Positions 24,496-36,075 of a stretch of DNA of 64,000 nucleotides are shown one piece after another. A model generated the notes under the pieces. That model was given only the letters and a program-made list of their open reading frames with translations, was not told the DNA's origin and searched no databases. Position 1 is the stretch's first letter; the number at the start of each line of letters is the position of its first letter. The translations under genes were made by a program, and so were the position numbers. The stretch covers positions 13,296,042 through 13,360,041 of the forward strand of contig NC_066509.1 in assembly GCF_024679095.1 (NCBI RefSeq), read 5' to 3'. Source of the stretch: Eriocheir sinensis (Eukaryota; Arthropoda; Malacostraca; Decapoda; Varunidae).

Positions 24496-26466
24496 GCCAG
24501 TAGAACTCCCCTTGCGGAACCAATACTGGCGGTCAGATAGAAGGTCTGAAGTGGATAGATGCTTATGAATCTTCCTGTTAAGGATAGATTCAAAAGCTTT
24601 AGAATGACAGGAAAGTACAGCTATAGGACGGTAGTCTGAGGGATTAGAACGGTCATCCTTCTTAGGCACAGGCTGCATGTAGGCGTACTTCCAGCTGGAA
24701 GGAAAGGTAGACTTTGAAAGGCAGAGGCGAAAGAGTGTGACCAGGCAGGGTATCAGCGCGGAAGAACATTTTTTAAGGACAAGAGGAGGCACTCCATCGG
24801 GCCCATAAGCCTTTTGAGGGTTAAGGCTAGAGAGGGCAAAGAAAACATCATTCTTAAGAATTTTGATAACAGGCATAAATGAGTCAGCGGGGGGAAAAGT
24901 AGGAGGAATATGCCTAGAATCGTCCAGAGTGGAGTTTTTACAGAAAGTCTGAGAGAAGAGTTCAGCCTTAGAGATAGATGAGACAGCCGTGCTGCCGTCA
25001 GGATTAAGGAGAGGAGGGAAAGATGAAGAAGTGTTGGTTAGGTGCCAGAAGTCCTTGGAAGAATTAGAAAAAGCAAGGTTGCGGCACTTTCTATTTATGA
25101 AATTGTGTTTGGTAAGTAGGAGAACAGATCTGGCACAATTCCGGGAAGAAATGTAAAGATCGTGATTAGCAGGAGTGCGAAAGCTTTGGTACCTTTTGTG
25201 AGCTGCCTCTCTATCTTTAATAGCACGAGAACAAGCGTGATTAAACCAAGGCTTTGTAACATGAGGTGTAGAGAATGTACGTGGAATGTGTGCCTCCATT
25301 TCAGAGACAATCACCTCAGTGATGCGCTGGGAACACACAGAGGGGTCTCTCTCATGAAAGCAGTAATCATTCCACGGAAAATTGAAAAAAATACATCCTC
25401 AGGTCTTCCCACCGAGCTGAAACAAAATGCCAGAAGCACCGCCTCTTCGGTGGATCTAGAGGCTGTACAGGAGCGATAGGACAGGATACAGAAATAAGGT
25501 TGTGATCGGAGGAAACCAATGGAGAGAACAGTTTGACAGAGTAAGCTGAAGGATTAGAGGTCAGTAAGAGGTCTAGGATGTTGGGCCGGTCTTCAAGATG
25601 GTCGGGAATACGAGTAGGGTGCTGAACCAACTGCTTTAGATCATTGAGGAGAGCAATGGTGTGAGCTTGCTCACCAGGCTGGTCAGTGAAAGAGGGTGAA
25701 AGCTATAAAGCTGGTGGTGAACATTGATATCTCCTAGGATGGAGATTTCAGCGAAGGGGGAGTGAGACAAGATGTGCTCCACTTTGGAGTTCAAATATTC
25801 AAGAAATTTTACATAGTTAGTAGAATTAGGTGAGAGATAAACAGCACAGATGTATTTAGTGACAATGAGGTCTTAGCCAGATGGTGGAAAATTCAGAGGA
25901 GTCAAGGTCGTAGGCACGAGAGCAAGTGATGTCGTTGCGTACGTAGAGGCAACATCCAGCTTTGGATTGAAATTAAGGATAGAGATAGTAGGAGGGGACG
26001 GAGTAGAGATTACTGTTAATAGCCTCAGAAACCTGTGGTGAAGTTTAGAGGAGGAAAGATGGTGTTCCACAGAATGAAAATTGGAACGAAGACCGCGAAC
26101 GTTGCTGAAGTTAATGAAGAAGAAAATTGAAGAGTTATCAAGACACCTCTTTTGTCGGTGGCCATTTTTGGTCCCCCACCCCCCAAGATGGGGACTGAGG
26201 CAATCTTGTTAGCAGCCATTATGAATTTTGATAATTTTGAGGAAGTGGTGTGTGTGTAGCATGTATGTAGTGTGGTGTGGAAAATGAGACGATTTGTCTT
26301 TAGAGAGCATGCTGAACTACTTTCTGGTGTTGATGAGATAATAGGGAAACGGAAAGTGAGGACACGGGGTGGGTCTTTGGTGGGCTTGCAGTGCCCTCCT
26401 CGCTTCCCGTATATATTTCACCGGGAGTAGCTTACGCCCATTCCGGAAGGTGTCTTCCTACCTACT
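24496..26466 (-). mobile_element. Jockey-like LINE J3, 5' part
   Basis: The minus strand starts with the same 5' leader as J2 (AGTAGGTAGGAAGACACC near 26466-26445). It runs through the endonuclease and into the reverse transcriptase (KKDDRSNPSDYRPIAVLSC, 24660) and stops at FRKGSSTG (about 24500), where the LTR-like piece joins. Several frameshifts are present. The joint makes a chimeric open frame of 346 codons that is not a real gene. Confidence 0.85.
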
Positions 26467-26735
26467 CCCTGCAATTGGTAATAAGTGAGTTCTCTTTAGT
26501 AAGAGCTAGCTTAGAATAATGTTAACTATATTAGCAGATTGATATATAGAGAAAGATAGATGGATTTACCAAGCAAATAGATGATATATAGTCTTTATAG
26601 CAAGAGTTTGCATTAGAAAGAGACACGAATTGGACCTAAGTGTGACTGGAGGAATGTTGGTAAAACATAAAAGGTTGCTGGGAGACAAATGGAAAGATAT
26701 ATCGAACTGTATTAAAAAAAAACATGGCAAAACTG

Positions 26736-26842
<107 letters not shown>

Positions 26843-27015
26843 GCTGGACGGAAATACCAGCACACGAATATAAAAACACAACGGATGTATCAATAACTGT
26901 GTGTATAGTATTTTTAGAGGAGACAAACAGAGTCATTAGGCTTTACACTGATATAATTAATTAAACCCCACATTTGCTGCCGCCCGTAACGCTAAGGACA
27001 GCTTATTTGTGTGTG

Positions 27016-27017
<2 letters not shown>

Positions 27018-27073
<56 letters not shown>

Positions 27074-27406
27074 GATGACCCACATATACCAAATCATTGA
27101 CACTTAAGTCTCTATCAAAGCGCCTCAACAGCCAAAGTAGAATTCCCAGTAGAAGCAGACACCACAAGAAGTAGGACCATCAGGAGGGAGGGTGGGGGGG
27201 GGGCTGAGTAGGCAGGGAAGAAACACGAAACACTTTCACTATTCTCTTGTTTCTCTTCCTCTGCTTCCTCTCGCCTTTCTCCTTTCTTTTATTTATCGAT
27301 TGATTTGTTTATATATTTAGTTCGTTGGCTTATTTTTCAACTGAGATAAGAAATAGCTAATGGATGTTTTTTTTTTTTCAATCTGTGTCAATATCTGTGT
27401 ATGCAC

Positions 27407-27462
<56 letters not shown>
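27018..27462. repeat. (GA)n at 27018-27068 and (GT)n at 27410-27462
   Basis: Two short dinucleotide arrays in the intron. The sequence between them is unremarkable. Confidence 0.95.
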
Positions 27463-27465
<3 letters not shown>

Positions 27466-27595
27466 CAATTACCTGTCTGTCCGTGTGTCTGTTTTTCTAT
27501 TTGTTCTTATTACTTTGAAATATTCCTCTCCGTCTATATTTTTATGTCTGATTCTGTGTGTTTCTTTTGTGTGTCTGCCTATCCGTCTGTCTGCC

Positions 27596-27879
<284 letters not shown>

Positions 27880-28450
27880 CCCCCCCTCTCCTCCACCTGT
27901 TTCTGAGTGTAAATTGTGTTTTGTCTAACTTGAAAAGCGTACACTGTGTCAGACTCCTTCGTGATGCAAGCGATTCAACGTTAAACTTCTTCTTACAATA
28001 ATTACGAGTCGGTGAGGGAAGCAAACAGACTGCCGGGCTTCACTAACAGGGACGCATGCGCATATTTATGTTTGTGAATATGAATTAAGTATATTTATAT
28101 TTTTTACCCTATTTTACGTTAATGGCGTATGATGGCTCGTTAGATGTAGTTTTACGCGTCCTTTGAGCCACTTTTGAATCGTGTTATTGCCTATAGATTA
28201 ATTAATTGTGCTTGATCATGTTCTCTTTTCATTTTATCATTATTAGCTTGCGAGCACGTGCTGTCTGTTTGTTGTTCAGATATTCTTTAACCCACTCACA
28301 TATTGAATTTGAATTAATATTTTTCATCCGTGTTGTGTCTATATTGATATCAATCGGTCTCTGTGTGTTTGTTTATTTTCAGTGGTTGTTTCGGCGAATT
28401 ATCGGCAGAACTTGATACGTGTCTTTTCATACCATGTCTAACATTTTAGT

Positions 28451-28647
<197 letters not shown>

Positions 28648-29050
28648 CTGGCGTATCCATTGTCTTTGTAATCTTTCCCAAAGAACCCGGATGTTATGAT
28701 TTCTCTCAAAATACCTATATTATTCTTTTACCGCCAGACAAACAACACTAATACGAAAAATATTATTTTGCACCTAATCCACCAACTTTTCCTCAGTAAA
28801 TATATTGCAAAATATTGAAGCTGTCCGTGTCTCATGTCTTTATTCACTGACTTCGTTGCCTCCCCGTATCATTATTTTACGCTCGGAAGAAAAGACAGGC
28901 TGCAGAGTCTCCTAAGTCTTAATAAAGTTGGCTCATTACGTATCATTAGGAAAGTTGTTGATCACTTCAATAATTGGTTATATTGGGGTGGGAGATGAGC
29001 CGACCTACATGATGGTGAAACAAGATAACAGGCCGTTTCTTGCAAATTGT

Positions 29051-29056
29051 TTTATT
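29051..29056 (-). terminator. Poly(A) signal AATAAA of the small secreted-protein gene
   Basis: TTTATT on the + strand reads AATAAA on the minus strand, 35 nt after the stop codon at 29094-29092. Cleavage would be expected around 29025-29040. Confidence 0.65.
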
Positions 29057-29091
29057 TAGGTAGGTAATCGCTTTCTCGTAGCAAGATGTAA

Positions 29092-29259
29092 TTAGTTCAG
29101 GTAACGGAGTCTGTACAATTGGGTCAGGCTAAGTCTTCCCAAGGTATGCTGTCCATAGTCTATACGTTCTGCTTGTGCTGTCACGAGCTTAGTTAAGGTT
29201 TCTGAGGTTTTCTCCTGGTAGGCTGTAAAAAGTTCACCGATAATGTCTTCCACACATGT
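29092..29259 (-). CDS. Small secreted protein, last exon (unrecognised family)
   Basis: The acceptor TTGCTTTTACCTTTCAG ends at 29260 on the minus strand. The exon then reads 55 codons starting TCVEDIIGELFTAYQEK and ending RLSLTQLYRLRYLN, stop TAA at 29094-29092, with AATAAA 35 nt further on. It joins the upstream exon in phase 0 across a 172-nt intron. The product looks like a mostly helical, charged chain with one Cys near its start that could pair with a Cys in the exon before. I do not recognise the family. It is nested antisense in a GPCR intron; no repeat was seen in it. Confidence 0.6.
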   Translation of the reverse strand, partial: TCVEDIIGELFTAYQEKTSETLTKLVTAQAERIDYGQHTLGRLSLTQLYRLRYLN

Positions 29260-29431
29260 CTGAAAGGTAAAAGCAATGTATAGATAAGTTAGATTACCGT
29301 CTCCCAAGGTGTGTGCAAACTTTATATGAGATTCTTTCTAGCACCTCAATAACACATGCAACTGTACAATATTCATCCTTTTAATATGGTAGACTATAAC
29401 ACGGCGAAGAAAGACAATTGATTTCACATAC

Positions 29432-29530
29432 TTGTTTCCACATTTCGATTTCACATGCAGCCGTTACAGCAGAGCAAACCATTCCCTGTTGTAAAGAACA
29501 GGCTACGCACACAAGCAGTAATATTAAGAT
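29432..29530 (-). CDS. Small secreted protein, signal-peptide exon
   Basis: The exon is exactly 33 codons, bounded by an acceptor TATTTTTTTCTCAG (ends 29531) and a donor CAA|GTATGT (starts 29431). It begins ILILLLVCVACSLQQG, a hydrophobic core followed by small polar residues as in a signal peptide. It goes on to MVCSAVTAACEIEMWKQ, with two Cys likely in the mature protein. The initiating ATG must be in a further upstream exon ending in phase 0, and I could not identify it. A consensus donor GTAAGT near 29771 is one candidate, but the frame behind it would not put the signal peptide first. Confidence 0.6.
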
Positions 29531-29595
29531 CTGAGAAAAAAATATAATTATCGTTAGATCAGGGTTTGTGAGTTACCGACTTCCCTAACCTTTCC

Positions 29596-29596
<1 letters not shown>

Positions 29597-29671
<75 letters not shown>

Positions 29672-29701
29672 CGCGTGTGTATGTGCGTGCGTTCGTGCGT
29701 G

Positions 29702-29760
<59 letters not shown>
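29597..29760. repeat. Compound (TC)n-(GC)n-(GT)n microsatellite
   Basis: TC repeat to about 29655, an alternating GC run to 29674, an irregular GTGC region, then GT repeat 29705-29760. The alternating GC/GT part is a classic Z-DNA-prone sequence. Confidence 0.95.
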
Positions 29761-29762
<2 letters not shown>

Positions 29763-30236
29763 ACAAACTTACATAAACACCTTCGTTACACAAGTTAAGG
29801 TGAAGTCTCAAACGAGAACCGCGGGACGATGGGTGAAGAAACGATGGACTCGAAGAAAACGAATCGACTGACAGCCAGGCAGCTACACAGTAAGATTTAT
29901 TTGTCATTTGAACTGTATATTCGTTTCGTCATTTTTTATCAATTTATCTTTTGAAATTTTGAACTCAAAACAATGACTAACATATTGACTGGTAGGCAGA
30001 CAGGCAGACAGATTAATCTGGCTATTGAAATTTCTGTTTCGTTTTACAGTGAATTCATTTATCATTTCAACAATTCATAGAAAGTTATAGAAATAGACAG
30101 ATTGCTGGATGGATAGATAGTTAGGTAAGTAGACAGATAAATAGATATTTAGATAAAAGAGAGATAGCTAGATGGTCAGATAGATAGGTAGTTTGGTAAT
30201 TATAGAAAGAGATCAATTGATAAATACATAGATGGA

Positions 30237-30238
30237 TT

Positions 30239-30275
<37 letters not shown>

Positions 30276-30341
30276 TTAGTTAAATAGGTAGATAGACAGG
30301 TAGGTAGATAGATAGGTAGATAGAAAGATAGATAGGTAGGT

Positions 30342-30345
<4 letters not shown>
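30237..30345. repeat. (GATA)n, degenerate
   Basis: GATA tetranucleotides from about 30237, degenerating into GGTA/GACA variants and running into the (TA)n array at 30346. Confidence 0.85.
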
Positions 30346-30422
<77 letters not shown>

Positions 30423-30765
30423 ACATCGCGGCCTATAGCGCCGGTAGGCTTTTTCCCAGTGGGGCCTGATGGTCGGCCCAAGGCTTCTTCCCGGTGGGTC
30501 CTGATGGTCGGCCCAGCCCGTTCTGGCGCAGGCGAGTGTTTATAGTGGCGCCATCTTGCATTGGCTCATGCTGCCCTCCCGGAGCTCATCTTTAATCCTA
30601 GAATCTAGAGTCCGGGTTGATAGGTGGTCTTCTGGACAGCATGTGGGTAGTTTTAAACCACTCGGCGGCGGCTGAAAAATCCCAGCTTGGTGGCACCGGG
30701 CGGGGATTGAACTCGCGTCCTCCTGAACGCGGTGGTGTTGCTCTGTCGATTCAGCCACCGCCCCC

Positions 30766-30846
<81 letters not shown>
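30346..30846 (-). mobile_element. SINE family A copy 3 embedded in (TA)n
   Basis: The SINE lies on the minus strand at about 30420-30769, and (TA)n arrays flank it immediately on both sides (30346-30419 and 30770-30846). The tRNA-like B box is degenerate (GAGTTCAATCCC inverted). The 3' part contains a tandem duplication of about 35 bp (TCCTGATGGTCGGCCCA twice). Confidence 0.85.
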
Positions 30847-30850
<4 letters not shown>

Positions 30851-31013
30851 AACAAACAAATAAACAAGAAGATTGACAAAGATACTATATAGGTAGGTAG
30901 ATAGATAGATAGATTTACATTTCACTGTAGTTCACGATACATGTTTAAATACGAATAAATCATAGTCAGAGTATACAATATATATCAAAGCATACATTGG
31001 TTCACTACATAAG

Positions 31014-31258
31014 TTAATAAGCAAAGCAAGAGTTAAAGGTCTGTATGCCGAATGTCACGTTGCCGCAGCGCACACTTCCAACTCGTGTGCCGCTAAGCCT
31101 TTGATGGAATGCAAATCCGTTAATCCGGGAGACATGGGCGACTTTAGCATCGGGATTACCACTGTTTGCCCATTCCCAGGTGTCCCCAGGTATCCATATA
31201 GTGACGTGTGTGCAAGGGAGGGGAGGCAGCTCTGTGGTTTGTGGGCCGACTATACCCG
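31014..31258 (-). CDS. Hypothetical exon, unrecognised protein end
   Basis: On the minus strand, an acceptor-like TTTAATGCATATCCAG ends at 31259. An open frame follows to a TAA at 31016-31014: AAGIVGPQTTELPPLPC, a HVTIWIPGDTWEW block, and RVGSVRCGNVTFGIQTFN. Composition is balanced (Trp, Cys, Gly, Thr), unlike the repeat-driven ORFs nearby. A donor-like ATG|GTAAGG about 65 nt upstream could define a mini-intron. There is no AATAAA in the first 60 nt after the stop. I do not recognise the family; it could be a host gene end or an old element. Confidence 0.35.
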
Positions 31259-31544
31259 CAGCCTGGATATGCATTAAAGCCCTTCGGTTTTTGGGTAGAC
31301 TGAGGCATATTCCAAACTCTCCCTTACCATGAGATGTCAGTTATTACAAACTCAAAAAAAACAACGGCATCTTCTAAACACTCTCTTGCCTTCGTCAAAT
31401 TCAGTAAATCAGTAACAGGAGGGGAGTTAATGTGGCGAGAAACCTTTGACTCTACTCCGTGCAAAAGAGCTGTGTGCATTTACTTTACAGATAAAAAAAA
31501 GAACATCGAGAGGGCATATGGTTACATACTCGTACGTACTATAC

Positions 31545-31547
<3 letters not shown>

Positions 31548-31608
<61 letters not shown>
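31548..31608. repeat. (TA)n-(GA)n compound microsatellite
   Basis: TA repeat to about 31580, then GA repeat to 31608. Confidence 0.95.
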
Positions 31609-31613
<5 letters not shown>

Positions 31614-32170
31614 TTTCTCAGTTATAAGGTCAGTGAAAATCTCATTTCGCATTATATTAAATTTTGTCAGATGCGGAATACTTAATGGAGGAAGGAGTGA
31701 AGGAAAGAAATAAAGAAAGGGAGGAAGGAAGGAAGGATGGAAGGAAGGATGAGAAGATAAAAAGAAGGAAAACACGAGAGAAGGGACGAACTAAAGGAGA
31801 TAGAGAAAAAAAATGAAAGGTGAATAATTTACGACAAGTGATGTAGGAAAAGATACCGACGATAAAAAAAAATATTGAGGATCGAAGAGAGCGCATAAAC
31901 AAGGAAGGAAGGAGAGGGAAGGAACACACCGAGAGAGATGGACGGATGATGTCGTAGGAGGAGGAGAGGATAAAAAATCAGGAGGGGAAGAAATGGAGTT
32001 AGTGAGAAGTTAGGCGAAGGCGACGAGATAAAGTATTTTTTTGGATCAGTGGGGAAAAATGTATATCGATACGCGCCCAAAGTTACCGAGGAAAGTGTCT
32101 TTGTCCCTCGGGTAAGCGTGTTTGTTTCAGAGAGTATTTAGATCCCATGAGCGGAGGAGGAGGTTCAAAC
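31609..32170. other. Purine-rich stretch without a gene
   Basis: Degenerate GGAA/GAAG-rich sequence on the + strand (31680-32030), then unremarkable intron. Confidence 0.6.
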
Positions 32171-32176
32171 TGACAC

Positions 32177-32595
32177 CCCAAAGCTGTACTATTTTGTAAC
32201 GAATGAACTAGTCTTAGCTCCTATTACTGATATGAAAATACGAGCTTGTTTCAGAGTAACCACATTGTAGCCTACGAAAGCAGAACGTGTAAGTTAAATA
32301 TTCTTTCCCCTGAAGAAGCTGTAAGTATTCTGTAGCGAATGATTTAGTCTGATCCCTTATTGCTGATATGAAAATACTTGCTTGTTTCACTAGATAACTA
32401 CACTGTACGAGAGCAGAACATTCTCGTTAGGCATTCTTTCCCCTCTTGAAGCTGCAAGTGTTTTGTATCTAATGATTTAGCCATAGCCCTCAATACTGAT
32501 ACGAAGATACGTGTTTGTTTCATGGGTAACTAGATTCTCTGAGAGAGGAAGGTTCAAGTTAGGCATTTTTTTACCTCCAGAAGCTATAAATAAAC
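32177..32595 (+). repeat. Three-unit satellite, about 135-140 bp period
   Basis: The words GAATGATTTAG, ACTGATATGAAAATAC, CTTGTTTCA and GGCATTCTTTCCCC recur in the same order, starting near 32180, 32320 and 32455. The units are diverged but colinear. Confidence 0.75.
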
Positions 32596-32889
32596 ACCCA
32601 ACGAATCAATTATGTACACATTATTCTTTCAAGAAGGAAGGCAGCCAAGGACATAACAAAGTGGAAAAGGCTCCCTAAACGCGGTTCTCATTTACTGTTA
32701 CAAGAGTAATCACGTCCTCGTAGCACAAAGTAATTATTGAAGTCCATGGAAGGAGAACGACCAGGTATAATTTTGAGCTCATATCCTTGCTTATTTAGTA
32801 ATTAACGAAGCAACTTAACATTCAGAGCACTTTCCATTAAAATAATTACTTCGTCTTTGTTTTACAGGTTCATATTTTTTTTCGAAGAG

Positions 32890-33270
32890 GATATTCAAGG
32901 TTGACTATCAGCTGATGCATTTTCTGTCATTTTTAAAGGTATTCATGGGTAAGAAAGAAATTCGGCAATAAAATTGTTTTGGTTATTGAATTATTTTGGA
33001 AAAGAGGGGTATTTTAGGTTTATTCTGAGTTATTTGTAGTCGCTGGTGCTTTTTTCAAGGGTTTTCAAGGGCCAGTGCGACGGATATGAGCACCGAGGCC
33101 ACGCGCAGCTATGGCGTATGCCCTCAGCTTTGCCTTTACGAAGTCTGAAAAAGTTTAGGCATTGAGATTGTTTGGGTTCTTTAAGTATCTTGACAGAACA
33201 GCATTTTAGGGTTAATCTTTTATATATTTTTAGTCAAAGGTGTGTCTCCCGCTTTAGGACGTTTTCAAGT
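32890..33270 (+). repeat. Degenerate tandem duplication, about 190 bp
   Basis: A segment with TTTTAGGTTTATTCT...TATTTGTAGTC...TTTTCAAG near 33010-33075 recurs near 33205-33275. A third, poorer copy may lie before it. No coding signal is seen. Confidence 0.5.
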
Positions 33271-33411
33271 GTCTATGGAAACGTTGGTCGCTGTGAGTAA
33301 GTTGGGTTTGGTTAACTAAATGGCGCTCCCTCCCACTCCTTCATTACTCGTTCATATATCACAACTCTTATCTCCCTACACACGCACGCCTCCCTCTTTC
33401 TTTCCCCCTTT

Positions 33412-33553
<142 letters not shown>

Positions 33554-34152
33554 TATTCTTCATTTTCTTCTTTCCTTTCTCGATTTTTTTTTTCATATTT
33601 TCGTGTTCCAGTTTTTTCTTGCTCCTAATCATATTCATAACTATCTTCTTCTTCTTCTTCTTTTTTGTCGTCGTCGTCGTCGTCGTCATATTTTTATCAT
33701 TATTTTATCAGCATCTTTATTTTTTATCTGCCATTTTTATTCCGCATCAATTTCCTCCTTCTCTCTCAATGGAAAACCTCTCTAGGTCATATATGAGGAA
33801 TCGGATCTTGGGGCCACTATCATGTGTAACTTGAAACGTAAATCATTTTAGGTTTGCCTGTGAAATAATAAAAAGCTTATGTTATGCTCGAGTTCATAAG
33901 CTTCCTACACAAGTAATTATGCAAAAACGATCAACTATAAAAAATCTTCCGTTCCCATGTCATTCCTAGTTACTCTTGTCATTCCTTGCTCCTACTCGTC
34001 ATCGCCCTCGCCTTCGTCCTCCTCACCCATGCCTTCCTCTTCCTCCTCCTCTATTTCGCCCTGTACTGCCTCCTGTCACTCTGTTGCAGGCGCGAGAGTC
34101 CCCGGGCAGGGCGAGGTAGAAGTCCAATTGCTATGTGCTGACAAGTGGTGGC

Positions 34153-34197
<45 letters not shown>
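34153..34197. repeat. (GT)n microsatellite
   Basis: About 45 bp of GT, followed by ordinary intron up to the acceptor at 34555. Confidence 0.95.
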
Positions 34198-34200
<3 letters not shown>

Positions 34201-34555
34201 AAGTAATATTGAAAGAACGGCATTGGGAGTAGTTATTGATGAAGAGCGTAAAGTCAATTAGCTAGACAGGTTAATATAATAATAATCAGATAAACTGGGA
34301 AACAAGCTAACGTATTACATTATAAATTTAAAAGTCAATACGTACTATGCTAATCCAGGTGTTTTCAGAGACGCGCAAAAAGTAAGGGTGAAAAGTAAAA
34401 GGTAACTGAGTCATACTTTTCCAGATGTCTAACAGGTAGCATCAAGCAAAGGTGGAAATAGAAGGCATAACCAGTACTGGAGCACATGTAACACCGAAGG
34501 AGGCTGTAATGTGAAAGGTTAAGACGTCATGTACTAATCCAGGTTATGTCCACAG

Positions 34556-34681
34556 GTATGCATGGACAAGTGGCCCGATGAGCACAGCGGTAACCTGTAC
34601 TTCGTGCTGGCCAACCTCGTCATGTGTTACCTGCTGCCGCTCACCGTCATCTCCATCTGCTACATCCTCATATGGCGCAAG
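34556..34681 (+). CDS. GPCR exon: second extracellular loop and TM5
   Basis: Acceptor TATGTCCACAG ends at 34555, donor AAG|GTGAGC starts at 34682; 42 codons, phase 0 at both ends. It encodes [13 protein letters not shown], whose Cys is the expected disulphide partner of the TM3 Cys. TM5 ([20 protein letters not shown], then ICYILIWRK) contains the conserved Pro. The KW-P...G-YF pattern in this loop is typical of peptide receptors of the rhodopsin family. Confidence 0.93.
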
Positions 34682-34935
34682 GTGAGCTGTAGTTTTCGTC
34701 GTTGTCGTCGTCCTCGTTGTAGTAGCAGCAGCACCAGTAGCAGTGGTGGTAGTAGTAGTAGTAATAGTAGTAGAATAGTAGTGGTGGTGGTTGTGGAGGT
34801 AGTTGGAGGAAAAGGATAAAAAGAGAGAAAGAAAAGGACGTGAAGCAAGAGGAGAAGGAGGAAGGGGAAGAGGAGGAAGTATTGGTAGTCAAGGAAGAGA
34901 AGAAGGAAAAATAAAAACAAAGAGGATAGCTGTAG

Positions 34936-35343
34936 CATACCTTGATGCCAGTTTGGGACTATATGAGGTGGCCCTCTGGGGGCCTAGTCTGTCCGCTGGC
35001 TGGTAACGTACGTACGTACGTACGCACGCGCCACCCTCGGCGGGGTGTGGAGTGGGAGGTGGGGTGTTGGGGTGGGGTGTAGGGGTTGGGGAGGAGGGTG
35101 GTAGGGGTTTTTAGGGGGTAAGGGGTAGGGAGATATAGATTTCCATGGTTACGTACGTAGTGTGAGTTTTTTTTTTTTTAAGTGGTCGATAACTGCGAGC
35201 GTGGGGGGGCGTGGGCGGGGGCGTGAGCGGGGCGGGGTCGCGGGCGTGAGCGGGGCGTGAGCGGGATCTCGTGCATGAGCGTGAGCGGGAATCGCGTGCA
35301 TGGGCGTGAGCGGAAATCGCGGGCGTGGGCGTGGGCGTGCAGG
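34936..35343 (+). repeat. Left copy of about 400-bp inverted repeat
   Basis: Starts CATACCTTGATGCCAGTTTG and ends in a GC-rich block of about 25-bp tandem units (GCGTGAGCGGGAATCGCG). The inverted partner is 40637-41010. The left copy has an extra ACGT expansion at about 35005-35025. Confidence 0.9.
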
Positions 35344-35760
35344 TTGGGACGGGGAGCAGTTTTTTTTTCCCTTCCCCTTCCACTCACGGGCGTCGTGGCC
35401 AGCCAGCCAGCCAGCCATGCTTCCTGTTTCCCTTACTTTGACGGGGTGGTTGGTTCGAATGTCATAAACCTACGTATATACGGAGAGGTGTGATCAGTAA
35501 ATCGTCTTTTTTGCATCATTTTTTTCGCGTCATCATTGTCCTTCCCGCTTCCCCCCCCCCCTATTCTCCCTCCCTCCCTCCGTGTGAGTGAGAGTCGGGC
35601 GCGAGTGTGGCGCGCGTGGGGGCGGGCGGGTATAGGTGATCAATGACATTTTAGCTGGAACGTTAGCGTCCCTTTGTTGTCTTCGGTATAAGAGATCACC
35701 CCGCCAGAACGCAGGGATGGACGGTGAGGTGCAATCGATATAGTATGGATCGAGGGGACA

Positions 35761-36075
35761 ATGACATTTTGTTTTTTAGCCCGCCAAGCGGACACTGTAA
35801 TCGATTCGAACCCTTTTTTAAGGAATCTGTCTGTTTTCCCGACGCAAGAATTTGAGAAGGAGTTGGGCTCAGAAGAGATAACTGTGGCTCCAATAGAAGC
35901 CGGAAAAGAGGTGTTGCCTGGTGCAGAAAAGGGGATAAAAAAAAAGGAAAAAAACAAGGCAGAAAAGGACCTTTACGATTTTCACTGACGCTCAGGAGGT
36001 TGATCTTGGTGAATGGTATCGTGAAAATCCTTTGTTTAAACTTTATCTACGTATGTATCAACAAAAGGATACATA
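35761..36075 (+). pseudogene. ORF remnant with possible MADF-like start
   Basis: A 75-codon frame (35761-35988) is rich in Lys/Glu at its end. A one-frame shift near 35970 continues it as FTDAQEVDLGEWYRENPLF and LRMYQQKD, which resembles the first helix and NPLFY-type turn of MADF/Myb-SANT-like DNA-binding domains. It is cut at about 36076 by a CR1 ORF1 fragment. It lies inside the large inverted-repeat pair, so it may be a remnant of that element's own gene. Weak. Confidence 0.3.

Noticed and set aside
24298..25338. 346-codon minus-strand ORF
   Set aside because: It joins a LINE reverse transcriptase to antisense LTR-piece repeat sequence, so it is not a natural protein.
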